Source: Clostridium beijerinckii
GTDB lineage: Bacteria > Bacillota > Clostridia > Clostridiales > Clostridiaceae
Assembly (NCBI RefSeq): GCF_036699995.1
Contig: NZ_CP144906.1
Location: forward strand, 1,364,001-1,428,000
Direction: 5' to 3'
DNA: 64,000 nt
Below the pieces are notes generated by a model. It was not told the origin of the DNA. It saw only the letters and a list, made by a program, of their open reading frames with translations, and did not search any database. Below are positions 36,800 through 46,326 of this stretch, piece after piece (position 1 is the stretch's first letter; the number at the start of each line of letters is the position of its first letter). The position numbers were made by a program, and so were the translations under genes.

Positions 36800-37598
36800 T
36801 GAAGATATAAGATCACTATCATTTGCGGAAATTAAGGAAGAAATACATAAGTTATCTATAGTTGATTTATCTAGAAATGGTGAACATACAAAAGTTATAA
36901 ACTGGCTAGAAGAAGATAAAAGGAAAAATGTATTATCACTTAAGAAAAAGATTGAGAAAGATTTAGAATCATATTTAAATGAAGTTAAAAGAGTCAAAAC
37001 AATGTATGAGTTTGATAAATCATTTGGAAGTTATCGATATATAGCTGGTGTAGATGAAGTTGGTAGAGGACCTCTTGCGGGTCCTATCGTAGCTTGTAGT
37101 GTTATTCTTGATTTAAATGTTTTAGAAAAAGATTTAATCTTATATATAAATGATTCAAAAAAAGTAAAAGAGCATAAAAGGGAAGAACTTTCTGAAATAA
37201 TAAAAGAAAAGGCATTAAGTTACCAAATAGCAGTTTCTTCTAATAAAGAAATTGATGAAAAAGGAATAGCTTTTGCAAATAATAAAGTGTTTTTAGAAAG
37301 TTGTAATGCACTTAGTATAAAACCAGATTTAGTATTATCTGATGGCTATTTAATTAAGAACATTGGTATAGAGAATAAATCTGTTATAAAAGGTGATACA
37401 AAAAGTGCTAGTATTGCTGCAGCATCAATTGTAGCAAAAGTGTATAGAGATAAGCTGATGAAAGAATATGCTAAGAAATACCCACATTATGACTTTGAAA
37501 ATAATGTCGGATATGGTACATCAAAACATATAGAAGGTCTAAAAAAATACGGAAAAAGCGACATTCATAGAAATAGTTTTTTAACAAAATTATTGTAA
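36786..37598 (+). CDS. rnhB: Ribonuclease HII
   Basis: Removes ribonucleotides from DNA. The 270-aa protein has an N-terminal extension (1-75) typical of Firmicutes RNase HII, then YIAGVDEVGRGPLAGP with catalytic D90 and E91, and NDSKKVKEHKR. I use ATG 36786; the open frame extends to TTG 36726 deeper inside rbgA but lacks an SD there. Confidence 0.94.
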   Translation: MIQFNEDIRSLSFAEIKEEIHKLSIVDLSRNGEHTKVINWLEEDKRKNVLSLKKKIEKDLESYLNEVKRVKTMYEFDKSFGSYRYIAGVDEVGRGPLAGPIVACSVILDLNVLEKDLILYINDSKKVKEHKREELSEIIKEKALSYQIAVSSNKEIDEKGIAFANNKVFLESCNALSIKPDLVLSDGYLIKNIGIENKSVIKGDTKSASIAAASIVAKVYRDKLMKEYAKKYPHYDFENNVGYGTSKHIEGLKKYGKSDIHRNSFLTKLL

Positions 37599-37605
37599 TT
37601 AAATT

Positions 37606-37839
37606 TTGCTTAAGCACATGAAAATAGATAATAAGTCAAAAGTGCCATTAATATTTTTTATCAGGCAAGGAAAGGCGACAAATTGGCATCATAGCAGGCC
37701 TGCTAGGTCAATACGCCAACATAGTATGTTGAAAAATAAAATTGCAAATAGATTTGTTATTTATTCGAATGTGACTAAATGGAATTTATATGAAGAGATT
37801 AGTATGTTCATGATAAATAAATTAATAAAAAAACTATAA
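37606..37839 (+). other. Palindrome-rich spacer with a doubtful 77-codon frame
   Basis: An open frame (TTG start, no Shine-Dalgarno) encodes a product containing RQGKATNWHHSRPARSIRQH, which I do not recognise. The DNA holds palindromes AGCAGGCCTGCT (37693-37704) and CCAACATAGTATGTTG, and the frame ends inside the terminator stem. I think it is more likely a palindromic repeat than a gene, but it cannot be excluded. Confidence 0.35.
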
Positions 37840-37878
37840 GAATATTAGAAATTTAAATAATATTCTTATAGTTTTTTT
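37828..37878. terminator. Bidirectional terminator between rnhB and yraN
   Basis: About 20-bp stem: AAAAAACTATAAGAATATTA and its complement separated by GAAATTTAAA. Poly-A and poly-T on the flanks let it work for both converging transcripts. Confidence 0.92.
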
Positions 37879-37932
37879 GTTTTATATGCTGTGGTAGTAA
37901 ATTTGCATTAAAAACTCAAGTAAACTAATAAA

Positions 37933-38304
37933 TTAGTTAAGTCTAAAAGCATCCTTTATATGGTTTATTTTAAAATTTGTACTTTCTAAATTTAGATAAA
38001 CTTCAATGACATCAAATCTAACATTAATATTAGGTAATCTTTTATAGTTAATATAAGAATTTGCAACTTTTATTATGGACTTTTGTTTTGAAAAATTAAC
38101 AGATTCTCTTGGCAATCCATAATTATTGTTATATCTACTCTTAACTTCCACAATAATTAATAAATTATTCTTTTTGCATATAATATCAATTTCACCTAAA
38201 AAGTTTTTGAAATTACAATCCAAAATATTATAATCATTCTTTTCTAAATATTTCTTGGCTAAATCTTCGCTAAAATCACCTATATCTTTATTTATTTTTT
38301 TCAC
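37933..38304 (-). CDS. yraN: YraN family protein (UPF0102), nuclease-like
   Basis: A 123-aa protein with the restriction-endonuclease-like fold motifs GEIDIICKKNNLLIIVEVKSR (D, ExK). YraN proteins are often next to rnhB and comM/dprA; function is unproven, presumed in DNA metabolism. Starts with GTG at 38304 after GGAAGTGAT. It is on the minus strand, convergent with rnhB and divergent from comM. Confidence 0.9.
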   Translation of the reverse strand: MKKINKDIGDFSEDLAKKYLEKNDYNILDCNFKNFLGEIDIICKKNNLLIIVEVKSRYNNNYGLPRESVNFSKQKSIIKVANSYINYKRLPNINVRFDVIEVYLNLESTNFKINHIKDAFRLN

Positions 38305-38465
38305 TAGATCACTTCCAATTTTATTTACTTAAATATATTAAAAATTACTAACTGCATTGCTATTATATCTTTGAATTATTAACAATTAAAAAATAAATAT
38401 AACAAATGTATTTTTATGGAATTAATATTTAAATGTATGTCTATAATTTTTAGTAGGTGATTTAT

Positions 38466-39986
38466 ATGGCAGTAAAAATAATTAGTGCAACGCACAATGG
38501 ATTAGAAGGTTTTTTAATAAAAGTAGAGGTAGATATATCTAAGGGTTTACCGGTGTTTAATATTGTGGGGCTCCCAGATACTTCTGTAAAAGAAGCAAAA
38601 GAAAGAGTTAGAGCCGCAATATTAAACTGTGGGTTTGAATTTCCGTTAGGAAGAATTACTATTAACTTAGCTCCAGCAGATGTAAGAAAAATTGGATCTC
38701 TTTTAGATTTGCCAATTGCAATTGGTATATTAATGGAATCAAATCAAATTTGCAGAAAGAATTTGGAGGAGTATATTATATTCGGAGAATTATCCTTATT
38801 TGGTGAGCTTAAAGGGGTAAAAGGTACTATACCTATAATAATTGAAGGTGCAAGGAAGGAAATTAGAAAATTTATCTTTCCTTATGAAAACTTAGAAGAA
38901 AGTTATTATTTCAAGAATGTTGAATATTACCCATTAAAAAATTTAAAAGAAGTAGTCTCGCACATTACATATGAAGATATGCTCCCTTATGAGATGGAGA
39001 GCGATGAAAGAGAAGAAGAAATACTAGATTCACTAGATTATGGGGATATTATAGGACAATATTCTTCTAAAAGAGCATTAGAGATTGCGGCAGCTGGAAA
39101 ACACAATATAATTCTTTATGGAGAGCCAGGATGTGGTAAAACAATGCTTGCAAAAGCATTAATTTCAATTTTACCATCCTTGTCTCAAGAGGAATTAATA
39201 GAAATTGCAAAAATATATAGTGCATGCGGCCTTATGACAAAGATTTCTCATATTAGCAGACCTTTCAGAGCTCCACATCATACAACTACAAGAATAGCCT
39301 TAATTGGCGGAGGAAAAGAAATAAGGCCTGGAGAAATAACTCTTGCACATAATGGTGTATTATTTTTAGATGAAATTTTGGAGTTTAAGAAGGATGTTCT
39401 TGAATCTCTAAGAGAACCTCTTGAAGAAAAAAATGTGAATATTAATAGGCTTAGTGGAAGTTATCAAATGCCTGCTGATTTTCTTCTAATCGGGGCCTTT
39501 AATCCAGTAGAAAACAATGAGGATAAAGATTTAAATGATAGCAAATATTATTTAAATACTAAAATTACTAAATATTCTAAGAAATTTTCAAGTGCTTTGC
39601 TAGATAGAATTGATATATTAAATTATGTGCCTAGACTCAATTATGATGAGATAGAAAACAAAAAAGATTCGTACGATTCAAAAATTATGAAAGAAAATGT
39701 ACTTAGAGCCAGAGATATACAAAAACTGAGATTTAAGAATACGGCTTACAAATATAATTCAGATATAAAAGGAAAGGACATTTTTGAAATTTGCAGGGTT
39801 AATAAGAAATGTTCAGAGCTTCTAAAAAAATATTATAATACATCAAGCGTATCGTTAAGAGGTTATGGGAAGGTAATAAAATTGGCAAGAACTATAGCGG
39901 ATATAGATAATCAAAAGGATATTTTAGAGTTTCATATTCTAGAAGCTTTTAGCTATAGGAAAAATATTAATGGAGAAATTATGTAG
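38466..39986 (+). CDS. comM: YifB/ComM family Mg-chelatase-like AAA+ ATPase
   Basis: A 506-aa protein. N-terminal Lon-like domain (SATHNGLEGFLIKVEVDISKGLP ... NLAPADVRK), AAA+ core with Walker A GEPGCGKT, FRAPHHTTT and VLFLDEILEF, and a C-terminal extension. ComM is a branch-migration helicase in transformation in other bacteria. I start at ATG 38466; GTG 38457 is within the TAGGTGA Shine-Dalgarno. It is cotranscribed with dprA. Confidence 0.92.
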   Translation: MAVKIISATHNGLEGFLIKVEVDISKGLPVFNIVGLPDTSVKEAKERVRAAILNCGFEFPLGRITINLAPADVRKIGSLLDLPIAIGILMESNQICRKNLEEYIIFGELSLFGELKGVKGTIPIIIEGARKEIRKFIFPYENLEESYYFKNVEYYPLKNLKEVVSHITYEDMLPYEMESDEREEEILDSLDYGDIIGQYSSKRALEIAAAGKHNIILYGEPGCGKTMLAKALISILPSLSQEELIEIAKIYSACGLMTKISHISRPFRAPHHTTTRIALIGGGKEIRPGEITLAHNGVLFLDEILEFKKDVLESLREPLEEKNVNINRLSGSYQMPADFLLIGAFNPVENNEDKDLNDSKYYLNTKITKYSKKFSSALLDRIDILNYVPRLNYDEIENKKDSYDSKIMKENVLRARDIQKLRFKNTAYKYNSDIKGKDIFEICRVNKKCSELLKKYYNTSSVSLRGYGKVIKLARTIADIDNQKDILEFHILEAFSYRKNINGEIM

Positions 39987-40008
39987 GGTTAGAAGGGAAT
40001 ATGTATAA

Positions 40009-41064
40009 ATGGATTATGAATTATGGTTAATACTTATTGATATTACAAGTTTTCAAAAAATAAAATTAATAAATAAATATAAAACAGCAGAAAATGTATA
40101 TAATAATTTTGAGGAGATATTAAAAGAAAATGAAACAATATCTAAAAAATTAAAAAATTTTCAAAAAGATGATTTATGCTATGAAGTTTTAAAATTAGAA
40201 GAAACATTATATAAAAAAAATATAGGATATATAACATACTCTAATCCTTTATATAAAGAGAAATTGAGCGGGATTTTAAATCCTCCTTATTTCCTTTTTT
40301 ATATGGGAAATATAGACATTATAAATAATAAATCTATAGGTGTAGTAGGGGCAAGAAAATGCTCAAATTATGGACTAACTGTAACAAAACTCTTGACAAA
40401 GGAGCTTATTACTAATAATATAACGCTTATAAGCGGAGGTGCAAGAGGAATTGATTCGATTGCACATAAAACAGCTTTAGAGAATGATGGATATAACATA
40501 TGCGTATTAGGATGTGGAATAGATAGAGCTTATCCATCTGAAAATAAAATGTTGTTTTCTAAAATAGCAGAAAAAGGCGTAGTAATTTCAGAATTTTTAC
40601 TTGGTACAGCACCATTAAGAGAAAATTTTCCTAAAAGGAATAGAATAATTAGTGGTCTTAGTGAGGGTGTAATAGTTATAGAAGCTTCAGAAAAAAGCGG
40701 ATCTTTAATAACAGCTAGACTTGCGCAGCAGCAGGAGAAAAAAGTTATTGCTGTTCCAGGCTCTATATTATATGCTGGAGCAAGTGGTTCTAACAAACTA
40801 ATTAGAGATGGTGCTAGTATATGTACTGATATAGAGGATTTAAGAGTTTTACTTAGTTTAGAACATGTTGAAATTCAACCGATGAATTTTACACCAGAGA
40901 AAAGCGAAATACTAGAGTTAATTACAGATTCACCAATTCACATAGATGATATTTTTAAAAATACGTCTGTTGATAGAGGAGCTTTATACGCATTATTATT
41001 TGAAATGCAAATAAAAAGTGAAATTATTTGTCTACCGGGAAATTACTATGTGAAAACAATTTAA
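40009..41064 (+). CDS. dprA: DNA-processing protein DprA
   Basis: Loads RecA on incoming single-stranded DNA in transformation. The 351-aa protein has the Rossmann fold VGARKCSNYGL, SGGARGIDSIAH, LGCGIDRAYP and AVPGSILYAGASGSN (about 105-290), and a small C-terminal winged helix. Located between comM and topA as in other clostridia. Confidence 0.95.
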   Translation: MDYELWLILIDITSFQKIKLINKYKTAENVYNNFEEILKENETISKKLKNFQKDDLCYEVLKLEETLYKKNIGYITYSNPLYKEKLSGILNPPYFLFYMGNIDIINNKSIGVVGARKCSNYGLTVTKLLTKELITNNITLISGGARGIDSIAHKTALENDGYNICVLGCGIDRAYPSENKMLFSKIAEKGVVISEFLLGTAPLRENFPKRNRIISGLSEGVIVIEASEKSGSLITARLAQQQEKKVIAVPGSILYAGASGSNKLIRDGASICTDIEDLRVLLSLEHVEIQPMNFTPEKSEILELITDSPIHIDDIFKNTSVDRGALYALLFEMQIKSEIICLPGNYYVKTI

Positions 41065-41110
41065 AAATGTGTAGGGGGTGAATACTTCATAAATTTTATG
41101 GAGTTATACT

Positions 41111-43204
41111 ATGGGTCAAAAACTTGTAATTGTTGAGTCGCCGGCTAAAGCAAAAACAATCGGCAAATATTTGGGTAAGAATTATATTGTAGAAGCATCA
41201 ATGGGACACGTAAGAGATTTACCTAAGAGTACATTAGGTGTTGATATAGAAAATAACTATACTCCTAAGTATATAACTATTAGAGGAAAAGGAGAATTAA
41301 TAGATAAACTAAGAAAGGCTGCAAAAAAAGCAGAAAAGGTTTATCTCGCAACCGACCCTGATAGAGAAGGTGAAGCGATTTCGTGGCATTTAGCCAATAT
41401 ATTAAAAATTTCAGAGGATGAAACATGCAGAATTGTATTTAATGAGGTTACAAAGACAGCTGTAAAAGCATCTATAAAGCAAGCTAGAAAAATAGACTTG
41501 GATTTAGTTGATGCCCAACAAGCAAGAAGAATATTAGATAGACTTGTTGGTTATGAAATAAGTCCGATTTTATGGAAAAATGTAAAGTGGGGACTTAGTG
41601 CAGGAAGAGTCCAATCAGCTGCTTTAAAATTGATTTGTGATAGAGAAAAGGAAATAAATGAATTTATACCAAAGGAATATTGGTCAATAGACTGTACACT
41701 TAAAAAAGAAAAAAAGAAATTTCCAGTCAGGTTATCAACATATAAAGGAAAGAAGATTGAGATCGGAAACGAAGAAACATCAAATGGAATCATAAAAGAG
41801 CTTAATCAGGGAAACTTTGTAGTAAAAAGTATAAAAAAAGGTAAGAAAAATAGAAATCCTCTTCCACCTTTTACTACAAGTACTCTGCAACAGGATGCAA
41901 ATAGAAAATTAAATTTTATGACAAAGAGAACTATGTCAATTGCACAAGTACTTTATGAAGGTGTTGAAGTCAAAAGTTATGGTACAGTCGGATTGATAAC
42001 ATACATGAGAACTGATTCTGTAAGAATTTCAGAAGAGGCTCAAGAAAGAGCAAAAGAATTTATAGAAGGTACTTATGGAAAAGAATATCTCCCAAGTGCT
42101 CCTAGAGTATATAAAGGTAAGAAAAATATCCAAGATGCTCATGAAGCAATAAGACCTACTTATGTAGAGATTACACCTGAAATTGCTAAAGAAAATTTAA
42201 CTCCAGAGCAATATAAATTGTATTCTCTAATATGGAATAGATTTGTTGCAAGCCAAATGGCGTCATGTGAATTAAATACAAACTCAATAGATATAGAAAA
42301 TGGAGACTATAAATTTAAGGCATCTGGTTCAGTAATCTCTTTTGATGGTTTTATGAAAATATATGAATATTCAAATGAAGAAGATGAGAATTCTGTAATA
42401 TTACCAGAGCTTAAGGAAAATGAAGAGCTAAAAGTGGAATCGCTAAATGGAACACAACATTTTACACAACCACAGCCAAGGTATACTGAAGCATCTTTTG
42501 TTAAATTATTAGAAGAAAAAGGTATAGGCAGACCTAGTACGTATGTTCCGACAATTTCAACGCTTCTAGGAAGGAATTATGTTGTTCGTGAAAAGAAGAA
42601 TCTAATTCCAACTGAACTTGGTGAAATAGTAAATAATATTGTAAGCGAATATTTTAGACAAATAGTTGATGTTGATTTTACGGCAGATATGGAGAGAAAG
42701 CTTGATGATGTAGAAGAAGGAAATGAGAATTGGACTCAAATAGTAGAAGAATTCTTTAGTCCGCTAAAAGTTGCTATTGAAAAGGCTGAAAAAGAAATAT
42801 CAAAAGTAGTAATTGAAGATAAGGTCAGCGATGTAAAATGTGAAAAATGTGGCCGAATGATGGTTATTAAAAGAGGAAGGTTTGGAGAATTTTTGGCATG
42901 TCCTGGATATCCAGAGTGTAAGAATGCTAAACCTATTGTTGAGGAGTTGGATGTTCCATGTCCTGAATGTGGAAAACCAATTGTAGCTAAAAAGAGCAAA
43001 AAGGGAAAGAAATTTTTTGGATGTTTAGGTTACCCTGAATGTAAATTTGTAAGTTGGTATGAACCAGTAAAAGAAAAATGTCCTAATTGTAATTCTTATA
43101 TGGTAGCAAAATATTCGAAAACAAAAGGAAATTATATACAATGCTCAAATAGTGAGTGTAATTATAAAGAAGAAGTAAAAAAAGATAACGCAAAAGAAGA
43201 ATAG
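41111..43204 (+). CDS. topA: DNA topoisomerase I
   Basis: Type IA enzyme that relaxes negative supercoils. The 697-aa protein has the TOPRIM domain (VESPAKAKTIGKYLG at start, ATDPDREGEAISWH), the active-site tyrosine in LITYMRTDS (about residue 298) and three four-cysteine zinc ribbons in the C-terminal 130 residues. AGGGGG near 41075 is far from ATG 41111; GGAG lies 9 nt upstream. Confidence 0.97.
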   Translation: MGQKLVIVESPAKAKTIGKYLGKNYIVEASMGHVRDLPKSTLGVDIENNYTPKYITIRGKGELIDKLRKAAKKAEKVYLATDPDREGEAISWHLANILKISEDETCRIVFNEVTKTAVKASIKQARKIDLDLVDAQQARRILDRLVGYEISPILWKNVKWGLSAGRVQSAALKLICDREKEINEFIPKEYWSIDCTLKKEKKKFPVRLSTYKGKKIEIGNEETSNGIIKELNQGNFVVKSIKKGKKNRNPLPPFTTSTLQQDANRKLNFMTKRTMSIAQVLYEGVEVKSYGTVGLITYMRTDSVRISEEAQERAKEFIEGTYGKEYLPSAPRVYKGKKNIQDAHEAIRPTYVEITPEIAKENLTPEQYKLYSLIWNRFVASQMASCELNTNSIDIENGDYKFKASGSVISFDGFMKIYEYSNEEDENSVILPELKENEELKVESLNGTQHFTQPQPRYTEASFVKLLEEKGIGRPSTYVPTISTLLGRNYVVREKKNLIPTELGEIVNNIVSEYFRQIVDVDFTADMERKLDDVEEGNENWTQIVEEFFSPLKVAIEKAEKEISKVVIEDKVSDVKCEKCGRMMVIKRGRFGEFLACPGYPECKNAKPIVEELDVPCPECGKPIVAKKSKKGKKFFGCLGYPECKFVSWYEPVKEKCPNCNSYMVAKYSKTKGNYIQCSNSECNYKEEVKKDNAKEE

Positions 43205-43276
43205 AAATAAATACGAAGAAAACAGCTTTATAATTAAATAAGTAATATTATTTTGTCGAATCTAATAAAAAGAGTG

Positions 43277-43305
43277 TTGAAAAGCAAGATTTTATATGAT
43301 AAACT
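43277..43305 (+). promoter_or_regulatory. Promoter of codY
   Basis: TTGAAA (43277-43282), 17-bp spacer, TAAACT (43300-43305). Confidence 0.75.
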
Positions 43306-43345
43306 AGTCTTGGTAGCAACTTGTAAAAAAATTCAATAAATTAAG

Positions 43346-43360
43346 AATTTTCTAACAATA
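43346..43360 (+). promoter_or_regulatory. Candidate CodY box in the codY leader
   Basis: The 15-mer beginning AATTTTCTA matches the CodY motif AATTTTCWGAAAATT at 12 of 15 positions. It lies 41 bp downstream of the -10 box, a roadblock position, so CodY may limit its own synthesis. Confidence 0.4.
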
Positions 43361-43412
43361 ATATTCTTTTGCTAAATAATATTGTTATACAGCTGCCAAG
43401 GAGGATTATAAT

Positions 43413-44189
43413 ATGTCATCATTATTAACTAAAACTAGAATGTTAAATAAGATTCTGCAGAAATCTGGTACAGAACCTGTAGCATTTCAAGATATATGTA
43501 CATTATTAAGTGAAGTTCTTGAATGTAATGTATACATAATAAGCAAAAAAGGGAAAGTACTTGGATATACTTTTGGTAAAGATTTTGAATGTGAAGCCAT
43601 GAAGAAAAAGGTAATAGAGGATAAAAAATTTCCAGAAGATTATAATAAGACATTGTTGGAAGTTAATGAAACATTATCTAATCTCCCTAACGAAGGTAGA
43701 TGTGTATTTCAAGAGATTGGTAAATGCAAGAAGGTAGATAAGCTATCAACAATAGTTCCTATTATAGGAAGTAGAGAAAGACTAGGAACATTAATTTTAG
43801 CTAGATTTGGCAATCCGTTTACTGATGAGGATTTAGTTATAGTAGAATATAGTGCAACAATTGTAGGAATGGAAATGCTTAGAGCTATGCAAGATGAAAT
43901 AACAGAAGATACTAGAAAAAAGGCAGTAGTACAATTAGCAATAGGAACCCTTTCATACTCAGAATTGGAAGCAGTTGAACATATTTTTGATGAGTTAAAT
44001 GGAAATGAAGGACTTTTAGTAGCTTCAAAGATAGCTGATAAAGTTGGTATAACTAGAAGTGTTATAGTAAATGCACTCAGAAAATTTGAAAGCGCAGGAG
44101 TGATTGAATCAAGATCACTTGGAATGAAAGGTACTTATATTAGAATATTAAATGAAAAGCTAATAGATGAATTAAAAAAGATTAAGTAA
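43413..44189 (+). CDS. codY: GTP-sensing global repressor CodY
   Basis: Nutrient-responsive repressor that binds branched-chain amino acids and GTP. The 258-aa protein has an N-terminal GAF domain (about 1-155) and a C-terminal winged helix with [30 protein letters not shown], the almost invariant CodY HTH. AAGGAGGA precedes ATG. It is followed by a terminator and then the IS element. Confidence 0.97.
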   Translation: MSSLLTKTRMLNKILQKSGTEPVAFQDICTLLSEVLECNVYIISKKGKVLGYTFGKDFECEAMKKKVIEDKKFPEDYNKTLLEVNETLSNLPNEGRCVFQEIGKCKKVDKLSTIVPIIGSRERLGTLILARFGNPFTDEDLVIVEYSATIVGMEMLRAMQDEITEDTRKKAVVQLAIGTLSYSELEAVEHIFDELNGNEGLLVASKIADKVGITRSVIVNALRKFESAGVIESRSLGMKGTYIRILNEKLIDELKKIK

Positions 44190-44192
44190 TAG

Positions 44193-44230
44193 ATAGCTAT
44201 AGACAAGTAATGGTCTATAGCTATTTTTTT
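44193..44230 (+). terminator. Terminator after codY
   Basis: Perfect 12-bp stem ATAGCTATAGAC (44193-44204) / GTCTATAGCTAT (44213-44224) followed by TTTTTT. Confidence 0.95.
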
Positions 44231-44336
44231 ATTGTATAGGAAATTATAGAATTTCGAAGAGTCTTAAGCTAGATGGAATCTAGCTTTAGACTCTTCGGTA
44301 TGTTAAGATGTAACTATAAAATTAAGAGGTATACAG

Positions 44337-45566
44337 ATGAAAAAAGGGAAGATGAATAAGATATTAGAAGATCATTGGCATAGCTTTGTAAAATTGTATG
44401 GTAAAAAAATTAGACCTAATGTAAAGGCTGAAGTTGATAAAGTTTTAAGATGTAAGGATACTAAGTATGGTTACATTGAGTTGAAGTGTAAAAAGTGTAA
44501 TGAAATCAAGAAGATAGGGTTTACTTGTAAGAGTAGATTTTGCACATCTTGCGGCAAAGTTTATGTTGATAACTGAATTGATAGTATGTTATTAAAACTA
44601 ATAAACGTTAGACATAGACATATTGTATTCACTATACCAGAAGAATTAAGGATATACTTCGGCAAAAACAGAAACAAATTAAAAATACTTCCGCAATGCG
44701 CAGCAAAAGCTGTTACGACTTGGATGAGAGATTTAAATAAAAGTGAGGAATTTGCTCCAGGAATAGTAACTGTGATACATACATTTGGCCGTGATTTAAA
44801 GTGGAATCCACATGTACACATGATGGTTACAGAGGACGGAACAGGAAATAATACTGAGTGGAGACATATAAGACATATATCATATTTATCACTGCGAAAG
44901 CGATGGCAAAAATTATTGCTGGATCATTTAGAAGAATTAGTAGGAAAGAAAAGCGAAGCTAAAAAGCTGAAGAATAAATTATATAGAGATAAGGATAAAG
45001 GATTTTATGTACACGCAAAAACACAAATAAAATCAGCTAAAATAGCGGCAAAGTATATTGGAAGATATGTTGGACGACCTGCGATAGCAGAATCTAGAAT
45101 TATAAAGTATGATGGCAGAAATATCACATTTAAATATACTAGACATGAAGATAATAAAACCATAATAGAAACTTTAAATGCGCATGAGTTTATAAAGAAA
45201 GTCATAATACATATTCCAGAAAAGCATTTTAAGATGATCAGATACTTTGGTATTTATTCTAGGAGAAGTAAGAAGAAAGACAATTTTATAAAAATGTTGG
45301 ATGATAAAATGATAAAACTACGAAAAGCAATATCTAAATGGGAATATAGAATACTGGCTTCATTTGGAATTAACCCTTGTAAGTGCCCCAGATGTGGGGA
45401 GTTAATGAAATTTAATGACATAGTTTATGGGGATAACGGTTCTATGAGGGAATATTTTAAAAAGAAGATTATTAGTGAAGGGAAAGAAAATTTAGAAAAA
45501 ACTATTGAATTATATGCAATTACAAAAGGTCTTATATATGGTAGAATAAATCCGACAACAACGTAG
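44337..45566 (+). pseudogene. IS91-family HUH transposase, interrupted by one TGA
   Basis: The frame is open from 44337 to 45566 except for TGA at 44574-44576, after ...FCTSCGKVYVDN. Both parts share one frame, so a TGG-to-TGA nonsense change is the simplest reading; without it the protein would have 409 residues. The N-terminal part is an IS91-type zinc-binding domain (CxxC ... CxxC). The second part has the HUH motif in WNPHVHMMV, the double tyrosine YIGRY, and a C-terminal CKCPRCGE zinc knuckle. Confidence 0.85.
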
Positions 45567-45582
45567 TTGGAGGGCAGAAAAA

Positions 45583-45777
45583 TTGAACGAAGAGATACTA
45601 TATATTTGTATGGAATGTAAAACTGAAGAAAATATACCTAAGGAGGTTGTAGAATACTTTGATGAAATGGATCAAAGTAACATAAATGAACCACCTTGTT
45701 TTTCATGCGAAAAATGCGGCGGAGTCATGAGACCTCAAAAATATAGTGGTATACACGGAAAAGAATATAAATTATAG
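45583..45777 (+). CDS. 64-aa zinc-ribbon-like protein of the IS element
   Basis: TTG start at 45583 behind GGAGGGC, 16 nt after the transposase. The product has CMEC near the start and CFSCEKCGG near the end, a four-cysteine zinc-ribbon pattern, and an acidic middle. It is inside the right hairpin of the element, so it probably travels with the transposase. Function unknown; possibly an accessory or regulatory factor. Confidence 0.6.
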   Translation: MNEEILYICMECKTEENIPKEVVEYFDEMDQSNINEPPCFSCEKCGGVMRPQKYSGIHGKEYKL

Positions 45778-45848
45778 AATTAAAACCATAGAGAAAAGTA
45801 AATCTCTATGGTTTTGATTTATATTTTAATATATTTCTCCGAAGGAGC

Positions 45849-45867
45849 GTGGCGCAGCCACTTTTTT
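45849..45867 (+). terminator. Small terminator-like hairpin
   Basis: GTGGC (45849-45853) / GCCAC (45857-45861) then TTTTTT. It lies 33 nt beyond the IS right hairpin. Confidence 0.6.
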
Positions 45868-45942
45868 ATTCTTTAGTAAATTATAATGCAATTAAATCTG
45901 GGGATAACTTTTAGAGTAGTCTATTTTACTGGGATTAATTAC

Positions 45943-46070
45943 TATAAAAGAATAAGAAATAAATCATATTCGCCTGCCAAATTTTTCTCACGTGCGTTCG
46001 AAAAGGCAGATGCGTGAAAAAAATCTTCGACTCCACAGTCGTCTGCGATTTTTTTATTCTTTAAGAATTT
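45943..46070 (+). repeat. Dispersed repeat, family D, copy 1
   Basis: Contains ATATTCGCCTGCCAAATTTT and GGCAGATGCGTGAAAAAAAT, which can pair as CGCCTGCC/GGCAGATGCG. A diverged copy is at 51902-51992. It lies in the 638-bp spacer before rpsB. Confidence 0.6.
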
Positions 46071-46276
46071 ATAATTCAGTAAAATATGTGAACAATTTTT
46101 TGAACAGGTAATTAACTAAGGGAGTATCTAAAAGAATAAAAAATAATATATAGTTTATTCCAGTTGTGTATAAGATTTAACTATTTTGAGAACACTTTAA
46201 GATGATTAATAAAATTTTATTAAATATAAATAATGTGCATATTTTTATTTATGTAAGGTAAATTGAAAAATTTTTG

Positions 46277-46305
46277 TTGATACCATAAATACCTTATGAT
46301 ATACT
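46277..46305 (+). promoter_or_regulatory. Promoter of rpsB-tsf
   Basis: TTGATA (46277-46282), 17-bp spacer, TATACT (46300-46305). Confidence 0.8.
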
Positions 46306-46326
46306 ACTTAAGGTAAGAAATACACA

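Larger units (their letters stand above)
44255..45815 (+). mobile_element. IS91-like insertion sequence, probably inactive
   Basis: Limits are approximate. The left side has a 20-bp hairpin (44255-44274 with 44278-44297, one mismatch, loop GGA), the right side a perfect 13-bp hairpin (45782-45794 with 45803-45815). Between them are a transposase with an internal stop and a 64-codon ORF. It lies between codY and rpsB, normally adjacent in related clostridia. IS91 elements lack terminal inverted repeats and target duplications, so hairpins are the likely end signals. Confidence 0.65.

Noticed and set aside
44574..44576. TGA as a selenocysteine codon
   Set aside because: No SECIS-like hairpin follows, and the position lies between domains rather than at a redox site; tryptophan loss is simpler.
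44561..44821. Minus-strand frame inside the transposase
   Set aside because: Shadow of the plus-strand transposase frame; no SD.
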